Notes: generated from the letters alone by a model not told the origin. A stretch of DNA of 35,000 nt from Conus ventricosus (GCA_018398815.1 CM031601.1:19685962-19720961); one strand, 5' to 3'; counted from the first letter of the stretch, positions 10,381 to 21,730 are shown. Program-made: numbers and translations.

Positions 10381-10555
10381 GGCAGATGGTTGCGCTGTTT
10401 TAACATCCGTAGCGTCAGCAGAGAAGATGATTGCTGGACATTTTGTTGACTAGCCCTCTGCCAGGAAGATGACTGCTGGTCGCCATGTTGACCAACTCAT
10501 GACTTCAGGGAAGATGACTGCTGGTCGCCAGTTGACCGACTGATGACTGCAGGGA
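10381..10555. repeat. About 45-bp minisatellite, 3-4 copies
   Basis: GGAAGATGACTGCTGGTCGCC begins at 10464 and again at 10509, giving a period of 45. An older copy lies at 10423 (GAAGATGATTGCTGGACA) and a weaker one at about 10381 (GGCAGATGGTTGCGCTG). Confidence 0.8.
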
Positions 10556-10561
10556 CGATAT

Positions 10562-10593
10562 ATGTGTGTGTGTGTGTGTGTGGTGTGTGTGTG

Positions 10594-10690
<97 letters not shown>

Positions 10691-10723
10691 TGCGCGCGCG
10701 CGCGTGCGCGCGTATGCGTGTGT
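10562..10723. repeat. (GT)n microsatellite ending in CG alternation
   Basis: A GT tract grades at 10686-10712 into GCGCGTGCGCGCGCGCG. Such alternating purine-pyrimidine DNA can adopt the Z form. Confidence 0.97.
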
Positions 10724-11454
10724 GGTATCCACTTGTTTAGAAGAAACATATCCAAATATTGACGGTGCTTTGAATGTTTCTTTTTGTTTTCGAGCATTAA
10801 TTCGTTTGTCTTTTTTAAAAGAAGCCATCCAAAACAAAAGATGATTTATATAAATGTGTTATGTTTCACATTTTGAACTTTGATTATATTAGGCCTTAGG
10901 TGCCTGAAAACGAGCGTAATGAAAGAAAACCCATTTTGAACGTTACGTTCTGCATTTTTTTCTGCGTTGTTCATGTCATGCCAGATAAGTGAGTGAGTGA
11001 GAGTTTCGCCTAGCAGGCTGAGATTTCTCTCTCTCTCTCCATGTTTCAGTGATTGTGGTGGTTTGAAGAAGTGTTTGTGGTGTATTCTTGTACCTGGGTG
11101 TTTGTGATGAACTGGACTTTCTTTGGATTTCATTTTGTGCCTCACTGCCTCTGGATTTTAGAACGATTTGGTTTGTTTTTCTGACAAACCTGGTTCGCAT
11201 TCTGTGCTCCCCATCGCAGCCATGTTTCCACCACCACGCTTCGCACGTGCTTCTTTCCCCCCTCCGCTGTCCTGATTTTCAGCTCACACACACTGCAAGC
11301 GCTTGTGTGTCGACACTCTCCCCCTCCCCCTCCTCCCCCTGTCTGCCCCCTCAACACCCGTGATGAGTTGCTGGCGGTTCGACCTTCGACCCTTAACCCC
11401 TCCCTAACCTCAACACTGCGTCGTCTGCGTGTTGGTGTCGGTCTTCCTCGAGTG
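10724..11454. other. Interval upstream of the LINE at 11455; possibly its 5' UTR or ORF1 remnant
   Basis: From about 11200 the sequence becomes GC- and C-rich (CCCCCTCCCCCTCCTCC near 11320), which may be the 5' region of the downstream element. No ORF1 motif is legible. 10724-11200 shows no feature. Confidence 0.35.
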
Positions 11455-14400
11455 AGAGGCCGTCGAGCGGTAGAAGGAAACAGAGGAAGATTCCTGTCAT
11501 CAACCACGCTTGTCGTCCCCTCTTCACACAGTCCAGGTCAAAGGCAAGTGCTGTGAACTTTGCAAATCTAATTTCAGTGCCACTTGTGCTGCCTAGTCAG
11601 TCTCAGTCCGGCTTCAACTTTAAAATTGCACAGCTCAACCTGCGTTGCGTCGGTTGCCCTCGAAAACGTTCCGCTATCAACGACTTTATTGTTGAAAACA
11701 GTGTTGACATTTTTTGTGTTATGGAGTCTTGGTTACTCTCAACTGGGGACGAGGCTAAATGTGTTGACCTTGCTCCTCCTGGCTATAGAACTATCTCCGT
11801 CCTCGCTCCTCCCGCGGCGGTGGCATCGCTTTCGTCGTGCGTGACTGTCTGTGCTCCCACCTCACCTCCACCACCAACTTCCCCTTCCAGCATTCCTCCT
11901 TTGAACTTGCCCATCTTTCTGTCACCCTACGTCAGCACTGTCTTCAACTTTTCTGCATCTACCGTCCTCCCCCCAACCAAAAGAACAAACTGTCCTGATG
12001 CTCTTTTCATTGAAGAGTCCCCGTCCTTCCTGGAACACTGCAATACAATCAGTGGCTGTCCTGTCATCGTTGTGACTTCAATGTTTCACGTCAACGTACT
12101 CACTGACTCCCTAGCGCTTCGCTTCGCCGGTCTGCTGGACGATTTTGGTCTGCACCAGGCTGTCACCTTCCCGACTCACCAGAAAGGCCACACCCTTGAC
12201 CTTGTCATCTGCCGGCGTGACGACAACGTGCTGCATTCCACACCCCAAATTTCGCTCTGGACTTTTCCGACCACTACTGTGTTGTGGCCCAGTTCCGCCT
12301 CTCACGTCCTTCACGCCTTCCTGTGTACGTGGAGGCCAGGAAGATCGCCGATGTCAACACCGTCACCTTCCAGTCTGATCTTCGGGCCAGACTGGAGGCC
12401 TCTTCACACCTGTCAGCTGTCCAGCTCCACCAGCTTCTGTCCCGTCTTCTAATCAGCACGCCCCAGCCACCCGCCGCCAGATCTCCAGCCGGCCTCCCTC
12501 ACCCTGGTTCACCTCTTTCGGACCTCAGCTGCTACAGGCTAAGCGAGAACGGCGCCAGGCAGAGCGTTGCTGGCTCAAATCTGGACTACATGTTCATAAA
12601 CAAATTTTTCGTACTGCCAATAAGCTAGTTACTAACATTCTGGACAGTGCCAAATGCTGTTTTACAGTGCCAAAATCCTAGCCTGTAGAACATCCCGACA
12701 ACTGTTTACTGTAACCAGTACTCTGCTTGGCAAATCAAAGTCCACACCTCTGCCCTCCTCAGTCCCTGCGACAGAACTCCCCCAGCGTTTCTCCTGATTT
12801 CTTCTATAGTAAAAATAGCCACTATTCGCCATAATCTGGACTCTCATGCTGCTCCTTCCCCTGCTGTTCCTGATCCTTCCTTCTCCGGCACTCAGTGGTC
12901 TGAATTCCACTCTGTGTCGGTAGAAAGAGGTCCGGAAAATCTTGAAGCAAGTCACTGTCAAAACATGTGAACTTGACCCTCTCCCCTCATCCCTCTTACC
13001 TGCTGTCTTGACGATCTTCTCCCATACTTTACATCCATTATCAATGACTCTTTGCAATCAGGTGTTTTCCCACTCTTTTCAAATCTGCAGTTGTCAGACC
13101 TCTCCTGAAGAAGCAAAACTTAGATCCTGAAAATCTCAAGAACTACACACCTATCTCTAATCTCCCATTTCTTTCCAAACTGATTGAAAAAGTTGTTCTC
13201 GCCCAACTGTCTGAACATCTCTCTGTAAACAATCTCTTGTACTCTAACCATCAGCCTACCGGGCTGGCCATAGCACCGACAGCGCTCCTCAAGATAGCAA
13301 ACGATCTCCTCACAGCTGTTGATGGAAACAAAGTTTCTCTTCTCTCTCTCTTAGATTTGTCTGCTGCTTTTGATACAATAGATCACTCCATTCTTCTCTC
13401 AAGACTCAACACTTCTTTTGGTCTTTCTGGTTCTGTCCTTTCCTGGTTCTCTTCATATCTCTCTGATCGCACGCAAACTGTTTCAGTGAAAGTGTTTTAA
13501 GTCTCCAGCAAGAGCACTTCAGTTTGGTGTTCCTCAGGGATCTGTCCTGGGACCGATTTTGTTTGTGCTGTACACCCAGCCTCTCTCGGCCATTATCAGC
13601 CAACACTCTCTCCTTCACCATAGCTTTTCAGATGACAACCAGCTGTATATATCTGCCCATATCAGTCAGCTTCATGAAATAATCTCCTTTTCTCAAGCAT
13701 GCATTACCGATGTTAAATCATGGATGCACAATAACAAACTACAACTTAACGCAGACCAAACTGAAATAATCCTCATTGCTTCGAAACACACTATTAGAAC
13801 TCATTCTCTCCCTAGTTCTATAAATGTTGATGGAAACGAAATAAATCTATCAGTGTCTGTTCGTAACCTCGGCGTTACACTTGACCAAACTCTCTCTTTC
13901 AAACAGCATATCCTAATGTGTGCAAGTCCTGCTACCTTGAACTTCATAGAATCAGCTCAGTTCGCCGCTTCCTTACTCAAAATGCTCTGACGACTCTAAT
14001 CTGTGCTTTTGTCCTGTCTCGGCTCGACTATTGTAACTCCCTCCTTGCCGGTTGTCCCTTAACGCTCATCTCTAAACTTCAAAAAGTTCAGAACAATGCC
14101 GCCCGTCTGATCTCCCGCTCCTCTAGATCTGATCACATATCACCAGTTCTGTCTTCCTTACACTGGCTCCCAATTCAGTCTCGCATTGCTTTAAAGTTCT
14201 CCTCCTGGTTTTCAAATCACTGAATAATCTGGCTCCCTCCTACCTCTCTGACCTCCATCTCTATGTTCCGTCTCGCAACTTTACGCTCATCCACCGATTC
14301 TCGTCTGCTTCGGCTTCCCTCCGCTCGCCTGAAAACTTCAGGCCAACGATCTTTCTCTTACCAGGCATCTGCTCTGTGGAATAGTCTCCCTTCTTCTTTG

Positions 14401-14573
14401 CGTAACACGGACTCTTTTAGAGACTTTTAAAACCTCCCTAAAGACACATCTTTTCCCTCGGACTGATTAACGATATCCAGTTACCACTGTGCGCGTGTTT
14501 GCTGGTGTTGAACGCGCTCCTGTGTCTGTCTGTGTGTGAGAGGGGTTTTTTTTCGTTTTTTTTTGTCCGCGGT

Positions 14574-14619
<46 letters not shown>

Positions 14620-14746
14620 CGCGCGCTTTGAATTAGAATTATAATTTTTATCATTTTTTTTCTGTAATATGCGCTTTGGGCTCTTGCGAGGTAAAGCGCT
14701 CTATAAATATCCTTTTACATTACATTACATTTACATTACATTAATT
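11455..14746 (+). mobile_element. L2/CR1-type non-LTR retrotransposon, near complete but frame-broken
   Basis: Plus strand, several frames. An endonuclease opens with FKIAQLNLRCVGCPRKRSAI (about 11620-11680) and MESWLL (about 11718). A GGGIAFVVRD block sits in a second frame near 11812. GHTLDLVICRRDD (about 12188) and a split SDH block follow. A GDFN-type block near 12070 is disrupted by small indels. Reverse transcriptase follows: [14 protein letters not shown] (about 13150-13190), [15 protein letters not shown] (about 13350, motif A), FGVPQGSVLGP (about 13523), SFSDDNQLYIS (about 13625; ADD box read as SDD), NLGVTLDQTLSF (about 13865), LDYCNSLLAG (about 14030) and ASALWNSLPSSL (about 14370). 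The 3' end has GCGCTTTGGGCTC...AAAGCGCTCTATAAAT (14671-14710) and an ACATT-repeat tail to 14746, which is characteristic of this clade. A GT microsatellite (14574-14614) lies in the 3' UTR. The 5' limit is uncertain. The copy is inactive as written. Confidence 0.85.
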
Positions 14747-14898
14747 TAGATAAAAGCTTTAGAACAGAAATGGATGATCCTTTCAACCAAATACCATGTT
14801 AATTAATTTCAAATCACGGCTTCCTTGGAGCTTTGAATGCCTTAAAAGGACAGCAGTAAAACAAAGCCAAATGATGCCTGAAGCTCTGTAATTATGGC

Positions 14899-15162
14899 CT
14901 CTGATAACTTTTGGGTTACTTGTGACTAAATGGGTTACTTTGACTCGTTTGTAAATTCATGATTTTAAGTGCCATAGAAGCACTGCAATTAAAGCAAGAC
15001 AGCTGAAACTGTTCTGCGATTTGGCTTGTCAGCTGGCTTTTAGACTCCATTATGTTTGTGTTTCTGTTCTGACAATTAAGGATAATCATTTACTCTTTAA
15101 GTTCAGTTTATGAATGTGTTGAGAACTTAGGTGCATTTCAAGTAACCCAAAAGTTATCAGAG
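14899..15162. mobile_element. Candidate 264-bp MITE with perfect 24-bp terminal inverted repeats
   Basis: Positions 14899-14922 (CTCTGATAACTTTTGGG...) are the exact reverse complement of 15139-15162 (...CCCAAAAGTTATCAGAG). The 216 bp between them are AT-rich and non-coding, and a GGGTTACTT word recurs just inside the left end. No target-site duplication is evident: the right end abuts the CA array. It may instead be a chance of rearrangement, but a 24-bp perfect inverted repeat at this spacing is unlikely at random. Confidence 0.6.
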
Positions 15163-15240
<78 letters not shown>

Positions 15241-15261
15241 ACACACACACGTTCACAAACG

Positions 15262-15337
<76 letters not shown>

Positions 15338-15342
15338 CACAA
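15163..15342. repeat. (CA)n microsatellite
   Basis: A CA tract interrupted at 15251 by GTTCACAAACGCAC, a motif also found inside the CA array at 18086. Confidence 0.97.
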
Positions 15343-15813
15343 TATAATATCACCAAGTGTGAACAGACTATAAATCAACAACAACAACATCAAATGGATT
15401 ATCGAGCAAGCTCACACATCTCATATGGCCAACAGACAAACAATATTGCTTTGGGTTTATTAATAATGCGTGTCGGTTAATATAGGCCCGTGCCCAATAT
15501 TTACCACTCCCTGGTCCATTTAACCCGAAATGATATCTAAAGTGTGTTTCCTTTTCTTTAAGAATTTTATGATTTCTTATGTAGAACTTTTAAAATAAAT
15601 ATAGCCATTTGATGGCTGTACTATATGAAGCTCTTATGGTAAGCTTTACAAATAATTAACCTTGAGTGAACTAAAATTAGTGAAGTAGGTAGGGCTGCAT
15701 TTCTTAGGGGTTCTAACTTACCTAATCTTCCCCTACTTTCGTTGTGCTGAATGTCCTTGGCCTACGATATTGATAAAAACATAACATTGCACAGCACACA
15801 CACATCCACACAC
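15343..15813. other. Unassigned interval
   Basis: AT-rich sequence with no recognised gene or element. It ends in a short CA-rich run (15793-15813) that forms the left flank of the candidate LTR. Confidence 0.5.
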
Positions 15814-16131
15814 TGTGACGGACCGTTTTGCATTGGGTCACAACATTTTCGTGTGACTGTGCTTACCGGAAGATAGTGTCCGGAAGCCGGTTGCGCAGTT
15901 CACTGACTGCTACTCACGGTGTGTTGCTATAAACCGGGTATGCTGGATCAGTTAGGCAGTCTCTACAGATATTCCGGCAACTCCCAGTTACAGAAGGCCG
16001 AAGAGGGTCCCAGTGTTTGAGTCTGCGTAGCCAGGTATTTAGAATGTTTGTTTATTAGCGACTGAAACTTCCTCAAGCGCTCTTCTGAAGATTTTATTTT
16101 AAAAAAAAATAAATAAAAGGGAAAAAAGAAG

Positions 16132-16335
16132 GTATTTTTCCTATTCTGTTATCCTATGACTTGATAGGGTAACAAAACATAATTGTGTGAGAAAAGCAAT
16201 GTATTTTTCCTATTCTGTTGTCCTATGACTTGATAGGGTAACAAAACGGAATTGTGTGAAAATAGAATGTATTTTTCCTATTCTGTTGTCCTGTGACTTG
16301 ATAGGGTAACAAAACGGAATTGTGTTTCGGAAAAT
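16132..16335. repeat. 69-bp tandem repeat, three copies
   Basis: GTATTTTTCCTATTCTGTT begins at 16132, 16201 and 16269. Each copy continues with CCTATGACTTGATAGGG or a one-base variant and AACAAAAC. A weaker fourth copy may follow near 16396. Confidence 0.92.
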
Positions 16336-17344
16336 GTGAATAGATGAAATGAATGTTATATGAAATGGTCTTCAGAAGGAAAGAAAAAAAAAATTGTTTT
16401 ATCTTGTGACTTATCTGAAAATGAAAACAAAACGTGCTGAAAAGTATTTATTCTAATATGGTTTGGAAGAAGATGGAGAGTTTTTGATTCTATAGATGAT
16501 AAGCTCTCAGAGTGAGCGACATAGACTTTTGTTTTTCATTCTGATGTGTGATGTGTTTACATGGGTATCAATATATGTGTTGTTAAACAAGAGTGTGGTG
16601 GAAATCTTTCCCTTACATATATTGAAGTTGATGAATCGAAATGAAGTGAACATTCTGGTGTTACAAGGAAGAAATGAACATTTTGTGAATGGACGAAAGG
16701 CAGTGATTATATGAAGAAATCAGTTGAACATTCTTGTTTACAAGAAAGCAAATGAACATGGTGTGAATTAACGAAAGACATTTATAGTTCGGAAAAATAA
16801 TCAATTGTGTAATCATTGTATGCAATGAATTGTGTTCATGGTTTATTAAAGAGGATCCAGATGGAAATCCTTTTCCTAAGTTGGAAGACTAGATTGTAAA
16901 AGGTTGATATGGAAATCCTTTCCTGTGCAGTGTTATGCTTCCGGAAAAGGAAATCTGTAGTGTGATGATTCCGGAAAAGGGAATCTTGTAATGTTATCAT
17001 TTTGAAAGAAAAATATTGTATTGTTGAACAAGTTATAGTAAAACATGATGTGGCTAATGAATATGAATGGATATGTTATGTAGCTCAAGTTCTAGCAAGA
17101 TATGATGTAGCTAATGAACATGAAGGTAGTTGTGATTCTAATGAATGGTGGCCATGATAATCAAGGTAGTTAATCAGTTCCCCCAGGTTGATAGTGTTCC
17201 CTGGATTAGGGGAACTGGCTACTACCCAGGTGAGGGCCGGGCCCGTGACTGTGGACGCCCCGATCTCCAGCTGCTGCTGTGGAGCGGTCGGTCGGTGAGC
17301 CGACATCTGCCCTACCTGTTACTGCGCCCGTGACCGAGGGTCGG

Positions 17345-17540
17345 GCCAGCGACCTACGTTCGTCATCGTGAGCGTGGCGTGGGTGCCACACTCTTCTGCT
17401 GCCGTCGTGCGCCAGCGACCTACGTTCAAGGTCATCGTTAGTGTGGTGTGGGTGCCACACTCCTGTGCTGTTGTGTGCCAGCGACCTGCGTCGTTCCGCA
17501 CTTCCAGCCAACCTTCCTTGTGTCAGCGACCTGTATTCCA
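17345..17540. repeat. 66-bp GC-rich tandem repeat
   Basis: GCCAGCGACCTACGTTC starts at 17345 and 17411, and GCCAGCGACCTGCGT at 17477. A shortened copy, GTCAGCGACCTGTATTCC, is at 17522. The units also share GTGGGTGCCACACTC. Because 66 is divisible by three, open frames persist across the copies; I see no protein family in them. Confidence 0.88.
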
Positions 17541-17994
17541 GGACGTCGCTACGAGTATGTTACTGTGGTGAGCCACAGCTCACAAGTATTTAGAGCCACT
17601 GTGACCGAGTGCTGGCAGAGACGCCACGAATCAACTTGTTTTCTTTTGTGTGTGAGCCACCTGTGAGAGGCGTCTTGACAGTCTTGTCTTGTGCTGCCGT
17701 CGTCGGCATTAACGGCAGTTACCGTAGAAAGAACTGTATTTGGTTTAGTTTATTTGTACACCTGATGGTGGGTGTGCCATCTCATGTTTAAATTCTATGT
17801 ATATCTGTGTGTTTTGTTTTGATGGCTCAGGCAGCATAAAAAGAAAAGAAGAGTTGTTCTGGTGCCTGGCCGTCCATGTTCGGATGAATGGGTGTGTGTA
17901 AGTGAGCCCAAAAGTCGTGCATGCATCCACAATTTTGAGTGAGAGTCAGACAGACTAACAGACACATACACTCACGCTTTTTTCATCCGTAACA

Positions 17995-18018
17995 CACACG
18001 TGCGCGCGTACGCACGCA

Positions 18019-18088
<70 letters not shown>

Positions 18089-18093
18089 CACAA

Positions 18094-18161
<68 letters not shown>

Positions 18162-18185
18162 CACACACACACACACACACTCTCG

Positions 18186-18254
<69 letters not shown>

Positions 18255-18269
18255 ACACACACACACACG
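17995..18269. repeat. (CA)n microsatellite with CG-rich left edge
   Basis: A CA tract opening with GTGCGCGCGTACGCACGC and interrupted by GTTCACAAACGCAC (18086-18099), AGCAC and TCTCGCACGC. Confidence 0.97.
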
Positions 18270-18295
18270 AATGGAAAATTGACTTTCGTCAAAAA

Positions 18296-18728
18296 CATTT
18301 ATGATAAAAAATTACTTGCGACAATTTTATATCCATCGCAGGCTGCATTATTTTCTGTGATATTTTGACGCTCAATCGCGGCGACGTTTTTTCACTTTGC
18401 AGAAAAAAAATCGTCACTGTGAAATATTAACGCTGCGACCATATTTCACAGGAAATGTTAACTAGCAGTAAGATTTCACGTGAAAATGTGTCGCAAGCGA
18501 CAGCATTCACTGACTACAATATTTCACAGTGTCCTATCGCAACAAACTGTCGCAAAATTTCGACCGACAGTATCTATTGGACGGCTACAATATTCTATAG
18601 GACATTTTTTGTGAAAAGGTGTCGCGCGACATTTTTTTCCAGAATATATTGTCGCGGCAACAATATTTCACGTGAAATGCTATCGCTGCGATACAATTCC
18701 ACGGCGACAGTATTATATACGACACCGG
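18296..18728. mobile_element. Palindrome-rich MITE-like element, copy B (right end intact)
   Basis: Positions 18704-18728 carry the same right terminus as copy C (GCGACAGTATTATATACGAC then ACCGG). About 149 bp (18580-18728) aligns with 18960-19108 with few changes. The left part is diverged or a longer variant of the family, made of TGTCGC/GCGAC and ATTTCAC/GTGAAA words, and lacks a clear left terminus before the CA array. Confidence 0.65.
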
Positions 18729-18879
18729 CTCCTACCCAGAGTTGAGTTTGCTGCGGACTCAGTTGGGAAGACTGGGACCACACAGTCGAGTTTCATCCAC
18801 TTAATGGATGCGTTTCTGAGTGTTGCTCAAATTTCCTGACCAACACTGAAGGTGCCTGTAGCTCTCGGGCCTGGTTGAC

Positions 18880-19109
18880 GCCGGTGTCGTATATAATACT
18901 GTCGCTCATAAAATCCTGTCGCAGCGACAGTATTTCCCGGGAAATACTGCATTTTATGGACAGCTACAATATTCTATGGGACATTTTTCGTGAAAAGTTG
19001 TCGCGCGACATTTTTTTTCCAGCAATTATTGTCGCTGCAACAATATTTCACGTGAAATGCTATCGCTGCGATACAATTCCACGGCGACAGTATTATATAC
19101 GACACCGGC
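18880..19109. mobile_element. Palindrome-rich MITE, copy C (complete, 230 bp)
   Basis: The left end at 18881-18905 (CCGGTGTCGTATATAATACT then GTCGC) is the exact reverse complement of the right end at 19084-19108, and one more base pair matches outside (18880/19109). Inside are a 15-bp palindrome (18916-18930), a perfect 22-bp palindrome (18928-18949, half site CAGTATTTCCC), TGTCGCGCGACA (near 18999) and ATTTCACGTGAAAT (near 19045). There is no coding capacity. No clear target duplication was found, so the superfamily is unassigned. Copies A and B belong to the same family. Confidence 0.8.
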
Positions 19110-19164
19110 ATATATTATGAAAGGAAGCGTAGAGTACAGCCCTGTCATGTAGTCTCAGACCGAA

Positions 19165-19672
19165 ATGGAAATCCGTAGCATCATCTTAATCATCCTCATC
19201 TCATTGATCAGCATTCAAAAAAAGTCTCAAATTCTGTGGCCCTTCATGCCCTGCTCTCATGGTGACCTCATTTTCGATCTCCACATCTGTGGCCTTGGTT
19301 TGGTTCCGTCGGTGTTACCGGTATCGGCGGGTCCATGGGGACTGTCGTTGGACGGACGTGGTGGCGCCTTCCGGAGGGAGAGCTCACTCACGCCGGCTCC
19401 GCGACTAAACAATTATTGTCGTCAGTAGGGGGCTTAGTAGGTGGTGTCCTGCGTATGTTAGATCAGAACAGGCGCCACTGAACACCACCGAAGTGACTCG
19501 GCAGCAGTGCAGTGTCTCCTCCGGTGGGTTGCCTCTTGACGACTTGACATTGACTGCTCCCTGTGGATTGCTGGTGCCGGGGCTGCGGCGGGGCCGACCG
19601 AGCTGTGGCTGTGGACGAGCTGTCGGAATGAGCGGCGTGGATGCACTGCCTCTGAGGTGGCGCAAAGGTTGG

Positions 19673-19708
<36 letters not shown>
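19165..19708 (+). mobile_element. Poly-A-tailed retroposon (3' end of a LINE or a SINE-like unit)
   Basis: A GC-richer block of about 540 bp stands out from AT-rich surroundings and ends in about 29 A residues (19680-19708), a sign of target-primed reverse transcription. It contains GGGGGCTTAGTAGGTGGTG and CAGGCGCCACTGAACACC, which I associate with a widespread mollusc repeat, but I cannot name the family. There is no pol III box and no open frame with a known motif. The left boundary is uncertain. Confidence 0.5.
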
Positions 19709-19711
<3 letters not shown>

Positions 19712-21214
19712 TCATGGTAGTGTTTCTGGTACGGTGGTTTTGATGGTGCGTTATCCCGGCATCAAGTGACTGTATAAGAGAGGGACAAAGTTAGCCGACA
19801 TGACCTGACTGAGCAAGGTGCACAAAGCACGTGAACACAACGTCTACGAAGCATGAACTGATCGAATGTATGATTTGGTCTCTGCTTTTTTTTTAATTGC
19901 TTCCGTTCCTTTCCTTCATGTATAATTACTATGTATAAACTTTATTCCTCGGTTTTACGTATTCTTATGTAACATTAATCGTTCCCTCCTCAAGGAAAGG
20001 GTGCATAGCCCAAATGACATTGGTTACCACTTCCTCAGACATGACACACAACACTCAGGACAACGAAAATGAACGAGCAATCAGATATCTTCATCCAATT
20101 CGGCGCAAGATGGGCGTTGAAATATTTTCAATGTATTTCTAAAAAAAAATCTCCCCCAGATAATACATACGGCTAGAAATAAACACACTAATATTCAAAC
20201 CAAAGACAACGCTGTCGCTTACTATAAATGTTTCAAGCATTCCAATAAAGAAATGCATGCCTTCTAAGATGCATCACAAATTGTGATTGAGAAACATATA
20301 TTCCATCTGGACAAAAGAGAGTCAAGTTTCCCAAAGTCCCTTGTTGGCTTACTCCGAATATAACCGAAGCCGTGAAATGTCTATAAATTTAAAATGAAAC
20401 AAAGCAGAAATTCAAGACAAACATTGACTTAATACCGAAAGATATCGGAGCACTATGAAAAATGAAAGAGGAACAAGAAAATCAAGTCAGATGCATGAAG
20501 GGTATGACTGATACCTACAACCCTAGGAGACAATATGTCGGCGAAAGGTTAAGTCCAAACAAAGACACAACCTAACCAAGGCAAGCAATACATTATATTA
20601 CACCTAGATAACTCAGCAAATACAAAGCCATAGCAAGTGGTCATCAAAGTAGTTCGATATATATTTATCAAATTTCATTGAAGTCATTGCAAAATCGAAA
20701 TGCAGTATGCATCACGGAAAACTACAGTATACTTTCTTCTCTCCAGACGATCTGCAACTGAAGTCTCAGACCTGATAAATCATTTTAAATGTATTATCAG
20801 TCTTCGGAATTTATCTTACCAACAGAACCTAACAATTGCAGCTTTTTATCTGCTGAGGTTGACTAATCTAGAGTGTCTGAAAGGTCTGTTTCAGAACTTC
20901 TCGTATTCTGTTTGTACGGTTTCCCACTAGAACTGTCTGAGAACTGAGTCTCCTGTGTGATCTTTTTGCTGGTGACATCTCTCAATTCAAGTGAGGTAGA
21001 CTTACTAACAGTCTGAAACTCCTAATAGGTACGTTTAAACGATGTCTCTGGGTGGTTTTCTTATATTTACATGGTACTTAATCCTTAGAAGAAAGAACGC
21101 ATGGAAATCACTTGAAAACAAAGCATAGACAGAGAGTCTGAGTGCAAGAATGATTACAGACATCCACACCATCGAACAAGTACGTTAGCACCGAGTCCCG
21201 GGGGTGGGGCTCGA
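19709..21214. other. Unassigned interval
   Basis: About 1.5 kb of AT-rich DNA with no recognised gene, RNA or repeat. Open frames are short and featureless. Confidence 0.5.
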
Positions 21215-21383
21215 GGCAGTCTCATATTGAAACTCCTGTTGACAAACTGTTTTGCTGTCTTTTTCTAAGTCTGAAATAGACATGGACGTATGGTTAAAAG
21301 GCAGTCTCACATTGAAACTCTTGCCGACAAACTGTTTTGCTGTTGTTTTTCTAAATCTGAAAAAGACATGGACGCACGATTTG
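21215..21383. repeat. 85-bp tandem duplication
   Basis: GGCAGTCTCATATTGAAACT at 21215 recurs as GGCAGTCTCACATTGAAACT at 21300. Both copies continue with GACAAACTGTTTTGCTGT and GACATGGACG at the same offset. Confidence 0.9.
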
Positions 21384-21454
21384 TTACCGATCTCACAGAC
21401 TCTCGCACATCATTATTAACTTACTGTGGTCTTGTCAAGTACGAAGTTTGTATG

Positions 21455-21523
<69 letters not shown>

Positions 21524-21536
21524 CTCTCTCTCTCTT
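21455..21536. repeat. (CT)n microsatellite
   Basis: A CT tract with a few single-base slips. A decayed CT/CCCC stretch continues to about 21590. Confidence 0.96.
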
Positions 21537-21640
21537 ACAGAATAATGAGGCCCCCCCCCTCTCTCTCTGTGTCTCTCTCCTCTGCCTGTCTGTACTTTCA
21601 CCGTTATGATAAAAAAATCATTGTAATTGTCATTGTCATT

Positions 21641-21645
<5 letters not shown>

Positions 21646-21725
<80 letters not shown>

Positions 21726-21730
21726 TCGAT
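21646..21730. repeat. (CT)n microsatellite preceded by (TCATTG)n
   Basis: A pure CT run of about 75 bp, preceded at 21618-21645 by four TCATTG/TAATTG hexamers. Confidence 0.96.

Larger units (their letters stand above)
15814..17994 (+). mobile_element. Candidate long solo LTR of an LTR retrotransposon
   Basis: The segment begins TGTGACGGA (15814) and ends TCCGTAACA (17986-17994), an inverted pair matching at 8 of 9 positions with the canonical TG...CA ends of LTRs. CACAC flanks both sides (15809-15813 and 17995-17999), consistent with a 5-bp target duplication, but both flanks are CA repeats, so this is weak. A TATAAA lies at 15928 and AATAAA at 16108, as in LTR promoter and polyadenylation regions. 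The segment has no recognisable gag or pol, and contains two internal tandem repeats (16132 and 17345). Its 2.18-kb length is long for an LTR. A second LTR copy is not present. The orientation is inferred from TATAAA and AATAAA only. Confidence 0.35.

Noticed and set aside
16132..17540. LTR-internal tandem repeats as an origin or regulatory iteron array
   Set aside because: The 69-bp and 66-bp copies are simple tandem repeats with no known factor sites; there is no basis for an iteron reading in an animal genome.
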